Assembly: GCA_937924475.1 (NCBI GenBank)
Contig: CALDSV010000062.1
Location: forward strand, 1-34,631
Length of the DNA stretch: 34,631 bases
From: an uncultured bacterium
GTDB taxonomy: Bacteria; Nitrospirota; Thermodesulfovibrionia; Thermodesulfovibrionales; Thermodesulfovibrionaceae
Reading direction: 5' to 3'
Position 1 is the stretch's first letter. The number at the start of each line of letters is the position of its first letter. This document shows, in pieces, positions 15,351-22,337 of the stretch. Below the pieces are notes generated by a model. That model saw only the letters and a program-made list of their open reading frames with translations, ran no database searches and was not told the origin of the DNA. The position numbers and the translations under genes were made by a program.

Positions 15351-16388
15351 ATGCTTGACACCTTAGAACTTTTATATGAGTTAAGGGAAACCTTTGATGC
15401 TCGGCAGGCTGAAAGTCTTGCTCGGGTAATGGGGAAGATTTATAAAGAATTAGCAAATACTGTAACAAAGGTAGAATTTGAGGAATTAAGAAAAACAGTA
15501 GCTCAATTAGCTGATAATGTTAAAGAACTTGCTGAAGCACAAAAAAGGACAGAGAAAAGAATAAACGAGCTCGCTGAAGCTCAAAAAAGAACCGAGGAAA
15601 GACTAAACGAGCTTGCTGAAGCTCAAAAAAGAACAGAGGAGAGGCTTAATAGGCTTGAAGAAGTTGTAGAAAAGCTCGCTGAAGCACAAAAAAGAACCGA
15701 AGAAAGACTAAACGAGCTTGCTGAAGCTCAAAAAAGAACAGAGGAGAGGCTTAATAGGCTTGAAGAAGTTGTAGAAAAGCTCGCTGAAGCTCAAAAAAGA
15801 ACCGAGGAAAGAGTAAACGAGCTTGCTGAAGCTCAAAAAAGGACAGAGGAGAGGCTTAATAGGCTTGAAGAAGTTGTAGAAAAGCTCGCTGAAGCTCAAA
15901 AAAGAACCGAGGAAAGAGTAAACGAGCTTGCTGAAGCTCAAAAGAAGACAGAAGATGCTATCAAGAGACTGGTTGGTGAACTTGAGGAAGTCAAAGAACA
16001 AGTGGGAGGGCTATCACATACAGTGGGTTACACTCTTGAAAACGAAGCCTATAAGGCTTTGCCAGCTCTGCTTAAGAGAGATTACAATCTTGAAGTATTA
16101 GGAAAACTAAAGCGTGGTTATATAAAAGACAGCAAGGGCCAAGCAATAGAAGTAAACATAATAGGAGAGGCCAAAAGAAACGGAAAGAAAGTATTTATAG
16201 TTGGTGAAAGCAAGGTAAAGCTCTCTAAGAATGATGTAAGGCGATTCATAGAGAGAAGGATAAAGAGGCTTGAGCCAGTTTTAGGAGAACTTTTTCCTTT
16301 GATAGTCACTCATATGATATCAGAACCTGATGTAGAGGAGTTTGCAAAAGAAAAGGGTGTTGTGGTTTACTACTCCTACGATTTTTAA
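15351..16388 (+). CDS. Coiled-coil repeat protein with C-terminal PD-(D/E)XK-like (DUF3782-type) domain
   Basis: A 345-aa protein in three parts. The first 45 residues (LDTLELLYELRETFDARQAESLARVMGKIY) are like the start of other bacterial coiled-coil proteins of this type. Residues about 50-225 are a long coiled coil made of a 14-residue unit (LAEAQKRTEERLNE) alternating with RLEEVVEK. The last 120 residues contain AIEVNIIGEAKRNGKKVFIVGESKVK, which fits the acid ... ExK pattern of the PD-(D/E)XK nuclease fold, and then a segment ending in YYSYDF. Such proteins are common next to mobile and defence genes, but their substrates are unknown. ATG 15351 fits family starts better than TTG 15294. Confidence 0.75.
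   Translation: MLDTLELLYELRETFDARQAESLARVMGKIYKELANTVTKVEFEELRKTVAQLADNVKELAEAQKRTEKRINELAEAQKRTEERLNELAEAQKRTEERLNRLEEVVEKLAEAQKRTEERLNELAEAQKRTEERLNRLEEVVEKLAEAQKRTEERVNELAEAQKRTEERLNRLEEVVEKLAEAQKRTEERVNELAEAQKKTEDAIKRLVGELEEVKEQVGGLSHTVGYTLENEAYKALPALLKRDYNLEVLGKLKRGYIKDSKGQAIEVNIIGEAKRNGKKVFIVGESKVKLSKNDVRRFIERRIKRLEPVLGELFPLIVTHMISEPDVEEFAKEKGVVVYYSYDF
15641..15955 (+). repeat. Three 105-bp in-frame tandem repeats inside the coiled-coil gene
   Basis: The sequence starting GAGGCTTAATAGGCTTGAAG recurs at 15641, 15746 and 15851, exactly 105 bases (35 codons) apart, with only a few third-base changes. Shorter 42-base units lie upstream. The near identity at the DNA level indicates recent expansion or gene conversion, and copy number probably varies between strains. 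Confidence 0.9.
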
Positions 16389-16837
16389 ATTTTCAATCTC
16401 TTAAAATAACCAAAGACAGAACTCCCCACTCCCACGATAGTTTAGTTCTTCTACTTTTAAGGTAAGCATTGAAGGATATATTACAAATTACCCTTCCCTA
16501 AGGATGCTCTACAGAGCTAATTAAAAAATTTATATAATTTTGACTGGCTTTTTTGATAATTTTTTTATCATTGTAACGGCATCCTTTCCCTCTGCCATTG
16601 CGAAGGTATAAAAGTCACACGAAACAATTCCTTATTGTTTTTCTGAATATTGTTAAAACAAGATTTCTTCGTCATCCTCTCGTTTTTGCTCGGCAAGTCT
16701 TAGCAATGAGGAAAGGTGTCATTGCAAGCCCTCTATTTTTTGTTATTGCGGGGAGCATAAACGAAGGGGCAATCTAAATTTATTGAAGTTGTTCTAAATT
16801 TTTATTTAAAATTATAAAAAATTTTTGAGGATTTAAT
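16389..16837. other. Intergenic stretch with degraded TCATTGCGAG-type repeats
   Basis: No coding frame is supported here. Fragments of the dispersed repeat occur at about 16593 (CCATTGCGAAGG), 16718 (GTCATTGCAAGCCC) and 16740-16775 (TTATTGCGGGGAGCATAA and following). They are more diverged than the copies at 13969-14194. A half-site of the cas operator (ATATTACAAA) occurs near 16478-16487, without a partner half. Confidence 0.6.
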
Positions 16838-17251
16838 GTGTCTTCTCATATTGAGAGATTTTACCAAGAAAAATTAAACATTGCCTCTCCATTCAGATAT
16901 CAGATAGAAACATGGTCCATCTTTGAAGAGATAAAATTTCCCTTATTGTTAAGAGCTCCCACTGGCTCTGGAAAAACCGAAGCTGTGGTTGCTCCTTTTT
17001 TGTATCAGTTTACAATAAAGAAATTCCAAATAGCACCAAGAATGATTTATGTTTTACCAATGAGAGTTTTGGTTAATAGCATTGCCGAGCGAATTAAATC
17101 TTATGCTCAAAAAATATCACCCATTATTTCAGTTTTAGCTCATCACGGAGAACGGCCTGATGCTATAGAAAAGAAACAGGAACAGAATTTCCCTTTGATC
17201 CTTGTTGCAGAGACGCTTCCATTAAAACAAGGATTGAAAAGGTATGGGTAA
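16838..17251 (+). pseudogene. Truncated Cas3-type CRISPR helicase fragment
   Basis: The frame begins with GTG after GAGGA and encodes the first part of a superfamily 2 helicase. Walker A is intact (RAPTGSGKTEAVVAPFL, about residues 39-55), followed by motif Ia-like IYVLPMRVLVNSIAERI and VLAHHGERPDA, the pattern of Cas3 proteins. A normal Cas3 helicase is several hundred residues longer, with DEAH and C-terminal helicase motifs. Here homology stops after residue 123 (LILVA), where the sequence becomes a CRISPR-like repeat whose translation (ETLPLKQGLKRYG) fills the last codons. No other type I genes are present, so this is a dead remnant of a lost type I system. Confidence 0.72.
17204..17240 (+). 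CRISPR. Single CRISPR repeat remnant of a second family, fused to the cas3 fragment
   Basis: A 37-base segment starting GTTGCAGAGACGCTTCC and ending AAGGATTGAAAA has the length, the starting GTTGC and the terminal ATTGAAA(C) tag of type I/III repeats. Its last base is A rather than the usual C. It is unrelated to the main array's repeat. A partial copy (CTTCCATTGAAACAAGGA, 17 of 18 identical) is at 17998-18015. There is no second full copy in the window, so the call rests on repeat style. Confidence 0.55.
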
Positions 17252-17365
17252 AATGAATTATAAGCCTCTCTGACACGGTGAATCCACCAGCCGTACCGCC
17301 TGTCTTAAGACAGGTTGGAGTTGAGGGGAAATGGAGGTCCCTCCATAGAGGCTTATAATTCATTT
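17251..17365. mobile_element. MITE-like element with 19-bp perfect terminal inverted repeats
   Basis: AAATGAATTATAAGCCTCT at 17251-17269 is the exact reverse complement of 17347-17365. The 115-bp unit contains an internal palindrome (CCTGTCTTAAGACAGG, 17298-17313) and another (GGAGGTCCCTCC, 17333-17344). It has no coding capacity. It lies at the junction between the cas3/CRISPR remnant and the phage-derived pseudogene, where it supplies the stop codons of both frames. Confidence 0.8.
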
Positions 17366-18004
17366 CTAATCACCTTGCCTTTTTTCATTTCACTCTTTAT
17401 GTCATTTAAGTTTGTATATCTGAATGAAGTTATATAGAGTTCGCTTCTGTCTTTTGTTGTTTTTACAACAGCAAAATAATACTTACCGTCTTGTTTAATG
17501 AAGACAAGAAACTGATCGTTTTTTCACAATGACTTTCGCTTCAGAGACAATCCAAGGGGGCTTAATATATTCCTCTAAGGTTATCTCTGGATGGTTTGTC
17601 TTGTTTTTTGCCAGTGTCTCATCAGACAGATATATAACCTGAGATTTTGCCTTAATCGCTTTTCTTTATTCCTCATCCAGAACAGCCACCGGGAAGTTAC
17701 CTTTGAGTTTTCCCTCCAAGAATGCCTTAAAGTCAGGGCCAGTAAGCCCACCTTCTATCCATTTTTTGGCTATTTCATAAGGGTATTTGTCAAGGTCAGG
17801 AAACCATGCAGCCTTGCCAGGGTTATAGCTAAAGCCTACATCAGTGGGTATATCCATGCCTGTAAGCGGGTCATGATAGACTGCCACGGGCTTAAGTTCT
17901 CCTGTGTTTTTGGATACAAGCTCATCACGCCAGGAGATTTTGCCTTTTGATGATTCAACGGTAAGTCCTCTGTCTTTGAGGTTTTGTTTTATACATACTT
18001 CCAT
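17366..18004 (-). pseudogene. Decayed phage Mu F-like head protein with PBECR2-type nuclease domain
   Basis: Read on the minus strand, 18004-17669 encodes LKDRGLTVE ... GELKPVAVYHDPLTGMDIP, then VGFSYNPGKAAWFPDLDKY and FLEGKLKGNFPVAVLDEE, the C-terminal part of Mu F-type minor head proteins. After an in-frame stop at 17668-17666 the same frame continues as a PBECR2-like nuclease fold (VIYLSDETLAKNKTNHPEIT, then LEEYIKPPWIVSEAKVIV). One frameshift in an A-run near 17525 then leads to KQDGKYYFAVVKTTKDRSEL and TSFRYTNL. The N-terminal head domain is missing beyond 18004, where the sequence turns into CRISPR-like and palindromic elements. It is prophage debris. Confidence 0.75.
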
Positions 18005-18005
18005 T

Positions 18006-18149
18006 GAAACAAGGAAGGTATTGCGACCATAATTAGGCTTAAGGCGATAGGCTAAAGGCTTAAGAAAAAGATATACGGGTAAATTTCTTCGGTGTATACA
18101 TAAGTCAAAACTTCAGCCTTAAGCCTAAGACCTCCCTCATTCAGAGGGA
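18006..18149 (-). repeat. Palindromic element (copy B) with CRISPR-repeat-like flanks
   Basis: On the minus strand this reads TTCCCTCTGAATGAGGGAGG, then TCTTAGGCTTAAGGCTGAAG, an AT-rich middle, CCTATCGCCTTAAGCC, and then GGTCGCAAT followed by ACCTTCCTTGTTTC. The core is homologous to the insert at 62-175. Both flanks also match the main array's repeat: the left flank resembles CCCTTTTGAATGAGG and the right flank begins GTCGCAAT and ends CTTGTTTC. Both copies share a 4-base insertion between GAATGAG and GTCTT. It is therefore a relocated piece of array or a mobile unit carrying repeat ends. Confidence 0.7.
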
Positions 18150-18188
18150 ATTTTTCTTGATGACTTCAATATCCGTGCAAATACGAAA

Positions 18189-18217
18189 TGGAAAAATTTT
18201 CCCAAATTATGTATAAT
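18189..18217 (+). promoter_or_regulatory. Putative promoter of the pyr operon
   Basis: TGGAAA (18189-18194), 17 bases, then a perfect TATAAT (18212-18217). Transcription would start about 18224, leaving only about 22 bases before the pyrR ATG. There is no room for the usual PyrR-controlled attenuator hairpins in front of pyrR. Confidence 0.6.
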
Positions 18218-18245
18218 TTATTGATTTAAGGTTTAGTCCACTGCC

Positions 18246-18776
18246 ATGGAAAAAGAACTTCTAAATGAACAGGAGATAGAAAGAATCCTTACAAGGATAA
18301 CATACGAAATATTAGAAAAGAACAAAGGCGCTGAAAATATATGTCTCATTGGAATTGTTACAGGTGGAGTTTATCTTGCTGAGAGAATCAAAGGAAAAAT
18401 AAAAGAAACAGAAAACATAGATGTACCCATTGGCATTCTTGATATTTCATTCTATAGAGATGACATTAATCTGGCAAAAACACGCAAAAAAATAAAACCT
18501 ACTAACATTCCCTTTAGCCTTGATGACAAAAAAGTTGTTCTTGTTGATGATGTTCTCTACACAGGTAGGTCAACCCGGGCTGCCATGGATGCCTTAATGG
18601 ATTTTGGTAGACCTGCAGAGATTCAGCTTGCTGTTTTAATTGATAGAGGTCATAGAGAACTTCCCATAATGGCAAACTACACTGGCAAGTACATACCAAC
18701 TTCAAGGAGTGAAAAGATAAAAGTTTATCTTAAAGAATTTTCAGGAAAGGATTCTGTTGTTTTAATTACACAATGA
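18246..18776 (+). CDS. pyrR: PyrR, pyrimidine operon regulator / uracil phosphoribosyltransferase-like
   Basis: PyrR binds pyr mRNA in response to UMP and often has uracil phosphoribosyltransferase activity. The 176-aa protein has the PRPP-binding loop VVLVDDVLYTGRST (residues 97-110) and the family segment DISFYRDDINLAKTR with the basic C-terminal half. It leads the pyrimidine operon and overlaps pyrB (ATGA). No attenuator is visible in the short leader before it, so if it regulates this operon the binding site must be elsewhere, for example within the coding mRNA. The Shine-Dalgarno is weak. Confidence 0.95.
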   Translation: MEKELLNEQEIERILTRITYEILEKNKGAENICLIGIVTGGVYLAERIKGKIKETENIDVPIGILDISFYRDDINLAKTRKKIKPTNIPFSLDDKKVVLVDDVLYTGRSTRAAMDALMDFGRPAEIQLAVLIDRGHRELPIMANYTGKYIPTSRSEKIKVYLKEFSGKDSVVLITQ

Positions 18777-19681
18777 AAGATCTAATAGGCATTAAAGAGC
18801 TTTCAAAACAAGATATTGAGGAAATCCTCAATACCGCCAAAGCTTTTAAGGAAGTTCTTCAAAGAGACATAAAAAAAGTTCCTACTCTAAGGGGTAGGAC
18901 AGCAATAAATCTTTTTTTTGAGCCTTCCACCAGAACTCGCACATCCTTTGAGCTTGCTGAAAAACGTCTTAGCCTTGATGTGCTTAATTTCTCTGTAAGC
19001 ACCAGTAGTGTTGTAAAAGGTGAAACCCTTTATGATACTTTGAAAACCATAGAATCTTACAATGTAGACTATATTGTACTTCGGCACTCCTCCTCTGGTA
19101 CAGCAAAATTTGTTGCTGAAAACACATCAGCCTCTGTAATAAATGCTGGAGATGGCACAAATGAACATCCTACCCAGGCATTGCTTGATGCCTTTAGCAT
19201 TCTTGAAATTAAAGGAAGGCTTGATGGACTTAAAATTGCTATTGTAGGAGACATAATTCACAGCAGAGTTGCTCGCTCCAATCTATATCTTCTGAGTAAA
19301 TTTGACACAGAAATAAGATTTGTTGGGCCCCCTACTCTTCTTCCACAGGAAATCCCTGATAATGTAAAAATTTTTTTTAATCTTAAAGAAGGAATAGAAG
19401 ATGTTGATGTAGTTATGATTCTAAGAATTCAACTGGAAAGGCAGAAAGGTGCTTTCATCCCCTCATTAAAAGAGTATTCCCATTTCTGGGGACTAAAGAA
19501 AGATTTACTCAATTACATAAAAAAAGACGCTGTTGTGATGCATCCTGGACCTATGAATAGAGGAGTTGAAATCTCTACAGAAGTAGCAGACAGTAGTCAG
19601 TCTCTTATCCTTAGACAAGTAACAAATGGAATTGCTACAAGAATGGCTGTAATTTATATGCTCAAACCCAAGGAGGTTTAA
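18773..19681 (+). CDS. pyrB: Aspartate carbamoyltransferase catalytic chain
   Basis: Joins carbamoyl phosphate and aspartate to make carbamoyl aspartate, the second step of UMP synthesis. The 302-aa protein has the carbamoyl-phosphate loop FFEPSTRTRTSFELA (S52-T-R-T-R-T), the segment GDGTNEHPTQALLD, and the C-terminal HPGPMNRGVEIS of the aspartate site. Length is normal for a catalytic chain. No pyrI regulatory chain gene is present. It overlaps pyrR by four bases. Confidence 0.97.
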   Translation: MKDLIGIKELSKQDIEEILNTAKAFKEVLQRDIKKVPTLRGRTAINLFFEPSTRTRTSFELAEKRLSLDVLNFSVSTSSVVKGETLYDTLKTIESYNVDYIVLRHSSSGTAKFVAENTSASVINAGDGTNEHPTQALLDAFSILEIKGRLDGLKIAIVGDIIHSRVARSNLYLLSKFDTEIRFVGPPTLLPQEIPDNVKIFFNLKEGIEDVDVVMILRIQLERQKGAFIPSLKEYSHFWGLKKDLLNYIKKDAVVMHPGPMNRGVEISTEVADSSQSLILRQVTNGIATRMAVIYMLKPKEV

Positions 19682-20989
19682 TTGTTAATCAAATTTTACA
19701 ATGCAAACCTACTTGACCCTATTACTAAAACTAAAGGCTTAGCTGACTTAATTATTGAAGATGGAGTTATATCAAAAATTAAGCTGAAAAGAAAAAGCAC
19801 ACCAATCCAGATAAAGGGAAAAAAGTCAAAAAATATTCTTGAAATAAATGCTGAAGGTCTCTACCTATTCCCTGGGCTTATAGATATGCATACCCATTTA
19901 AGAGAACCAGGTTATGAATACAAAGAAACAATACGCACTGGAACTCTTGCTGCTCTAAGAGGAGGCTTTACTTCAGTATGCTGTATGGCAAATACCTTTC
20001 CAGTTAATGATAATCCTGAAGTCACTTATTACATTCTTGCAAAAGCAAAAGAAGAGGGAAGTTGCCATGTCTTCCCCATAGGAGCGATAACAAAAGGACT
20101 TAAGGGTGAAGAACTCTCCGAAATGGCAATGCTTAGAGAGGCTGGCTGCGTAGCCTTTTCTGATGATGGCATGCCTGTGATGAATTCAATAATTATGAAA
20201 AGAGCTCTTGAATACTCAAAGGCAATAGGCTCACCTTTAATTTCCCATTGTGAAGACATCAATCTTAGTGAAGATGGAGTAATGAACGAGGGAAAACTCT
20301 CTTTTTATCTTGGACTGAAAGGGATTCCCAAGGCTTCAGAGGAAGTGATGGTAGCAAGGGATATACTTCTAAGCAAATACACAAAGGCACCTATACATAT
20401 TGCCCATGTCTCTACAAAAGGTTCGGTAGAGCTTATAAAATTCGCAAAAGAACAAGGCATAGCTGTTACAGCTGAAACCTGTCCCCATTACTTTACTTTG
20501 ACAGAAGAAGCTGTAAAAGACTACAACACAAATGCGAAAGTAAATCCTCCCTTAAGAACTGAAGAAGACTTAGAGGCAATAAAAGCTGCTCTTAAAGAAG
20601 GGATAATTGATGTAATTGCTACTGACCACGCACCTCATCACATTGATGAGAAAAAAGTACCTTTTCAAGAAGCCTTAAATGGAATTTCAGGACTTGAAAC
20701 AGCCTTTTCCTTAAGCCTAAGACTCTTTCATGAGGGCACTTTAAGTTTAGAAGAACTTATAGAAAAATTTACAGTTTCACCTACAAAAATTTTAAAAATA
20801 CGCAAAGAAGGCATAAAAGAAGGTGCTCAGGCTGATTTAATACTTGTTGACATTAACAAAGAATGGACAGTTGATAAAAATAAATTTTTATCTCTTGGCA
20901 AAAATACTCCCTTTGACCTTTGGACCCTTAAGGGAAAAGTTTTATTTACAGTAAAAGGAAAAAAATTTTTAGATATGAGGACTGAGTAA
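19682..20989 (+). CDS. pyrC: Dihydroorotase (class I)
   Basis: Closes carbamoyl aspartate to dihydroorotate. The 435-aa protein carries the metal-binding DMHTHLREPG (H70, H72), SDDGMPV (D161/D162), ISHCED (H189), IAHVST and ATDHAPHH, the pattern of class I zinc dihydroorotases. The start is TTG, directly after the pyrB stop, with AAGGAGG inside the pyrB end. The next gene overlaps in a TAATG arrangement. No missing motifs seen. Confidence 0.96.
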   Translation: MLIKFYNANLLDPITKTKGLADLIIEDGVISKIKLKRKSTPIQIKGKKSKNILEINAEGLYLFPGLIDMHTHLREPGYEYKETIRTGTLAALRGGFTSVCCMANTFPVNDNPEVTYYILAKAKEEGSCHVFPIGAITKGLKGEELSEMAMLREAGCVAFSDDGMPVMNSIIMKRALEYSKAIGSPLISHCEDINLSEDGVMNEGKLSFYLGLKGIPKASEEVMVARDILLSKYTKAPIHIAHVSTKGSVELIKFAKEQGIAVTAETCPHYFTLTEEAVKDYNTNAKVNPPLRTEEDLEAIKAALKEGIIDVIATDHAPHHIDEKKVPFQEALNGISGLETAFSLSLRLFHEGTLSLEELIEKFTVSPTKILKIRKEGIKEGAQADLILVDINKEWTVDKNKFLSLGKNTPFDLWTLKGKVLFTVKGKKFLDMRTE

Positions 20990-22080
20990 TGAAAAAAGCT
21001 CTTTTGGTTTTAAAAGATGGAACATTTTTTGAAGGTTTTTCTTTCGGCGCCCAGGGAGAATCTGTTGGAGAAGTAGTTTTTAACACATCTATGACAGGTT
21101 ATCAGGAAATACTTACAGATCCATCCTATAAAGGACAAATTGTTGTAATGACCTATACTCAGATTGGAAACTACGGAGTAAATGAAGAAGATATAGAATC
21201 TATTGGAGGACCAAAGGTAGAAGGTTTTGTCCTAAGAGAATACAAAGACTATCCAAGTAATTGGAGAGCTACAGAAAGTCTACATAATTACTTAAAAAAA
21301 TATGGGATAGTAGGAATTCAGGGCATTGATACTCGTGCTTTAACAAAGCACTTAAGAGACAAAGGCTCTCAGATGGGAATTATCTCCACTTTAGATTTAG
21401 ATCCCCTAAGCCTTTACAAAAAGGTAAATGACCATCCTGATATTTCTGAAATTGATCATGTTAGCACTGTAATGTGTAAGGAGCCCTATTGGTTCTATAG
21501 AGATGAAAAGTTACCGTTGTGCCTTGTTTATGATTTTGGAGTGAAGCTAAGCATTCTGAGAAATTTAAAAAGAGTAGGTTTTTCCGTCTATGTAGTTCCA
21601 GGAAAATCTCCTGCTGAGGAGGTTCTCTCTTTGGACCCTCACTGCATAATGTTAAGTAATGGTCCAGGAGACCCGAGGATTCTTAATTATGCAGTGGATA
21701 ATGTAAAGAAACTTATTGGGGAAAAACCTCTTTTTGGAATTTGTCTTGGTCATCAATTAATTGGGCTTGCCTTAGGTGGAAGAATATATAAACTAAAATT
21801 TGGTCATCATGGAGGAAATCATCCTGTAAAAGACCTCATTAGCGGAAAAATTTCTATTACAGCTCAAAATCATAATTACTGCGTTGATATAGAGAATCTT
21901 AAAGATCAAGTTAGACTAACTCATAGAAACCTCTACGATGGAACAGAAGAAGGCATGGAACATGTAGAATATCCAATTTTTTCAGTACAACATCATCCTG
22001 AAGCTGGACCTGGTCCTAATGATGCATTAGATGTTTTTGAAAGGTTTAGAGAAATTGTAAGAAAGTATGAAAGAGTTTAA
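20989..22080 (+). CDS. carA: Carbamoyl phosphate synthase small (glutaminase) subunit
   Basis: Class I glutamine amidotransferase that feeds ammonia to CarB. The 363-aa protein has the N-terminal CarA domain (SFGAQGESVGEVVFNTSMTG) and the triad: C252 in FGICLGHQLIG, H336 and E338 in QHHPEAGPGPND. It overlaps pyrC by one base. carA and carB are separated here by a small gene instead of being adjacent. Confidence 0.97.
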   Translation: MKKALLVLKDGTFFEGFSFGAQGESVGEVVFNTSMTGYQEILTDPSYKGQIVVMTYTQIGNYGVNEEDIESIGGPKVEGFVLREYKDYPSNWRATESLHNYLKKYGIVGIQGIDTRALTKHLRDKGSQMGIISTLDLDPLSLYKKVNDHPDISEIDHVSTVMCKEPYWFYRDEKLPLCLVYDFGVKLSILRNLKRVGFSVYVVPGKSPAEEVLSLDPHCIMLSNGPGDPRILNYAVDNVKKLIGEKPLFGICLGHQLIGLALGGRIYKLKFGHHGGNHPVKDLISGKISITAQNHNYCVDIENLKDQVRLTHRNLYDGTEEGMEHVEYPIFSVQHHPEAGPGPNDALDVFERFREIVRKYERV

Positions 22081-22096
22081 GAAAGGGAGATCTTAA

Positions 22097-22336
22097 ATGG
22101 GAATTACATATGATGAAGTATACATATCTACCATGAGAGAGATCAAAATTTGTCAGGACTATATAAAAGATTACGAAACAAAAGTAAAGGAATTGGAGGA
22201 ATTTCTCCAAATAAAGGCCTCTGAGATAACAGAAGATATGTTAAACAACAAAATGATAAAAAAACTTTATGAAACAAAGCTTGCCCTTGAAAGACAAAAG
22301 GAAAGATTAAAAGGATTGGAGGAACTCTTAAAATAG
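22097..22336 (+). CDS. Small coiled-coil protein between carA and carB, unknown function
   Basis: A 79-aa, highly charged helical protein ([20 protein letters not shown], later [20 protein letters not shown]) with AAGGGAG before its ATG and only one base between its stop and the carB ATG. It is therefore clearly co-translated with the carbamoyl phosphate synthase genes. I do not recognise the family. A structural or assembly role with CarAB is only a guess from position. Confidence 0.8.
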   Translation: MGITYDEVYISTMREIKICQDYIKDYETKVKELEEFLQIKASEITEDMLNNKMIKKLYETKLALERQKERLKGLEELLK

Positions 22337-22337
22337 T

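Noticed and set aside
15708-16001. Minus-strand frame inside the coiled-coil gene
   Set aside because: It is the mirror of the in-frame tandem repeats and has no independent support.
16470-16490. Possible fourth operator (ATATTACAAA)
   Set aside because: Only one half-site is present and no inverse arm lies at the required distance.
17591-17950. Plus-strand 119-codon frame over the phage remnant
   Set aside because: The opposite strand has clear homology to Mu F-like and PBECR2 proteins, so this frame is a shadow.
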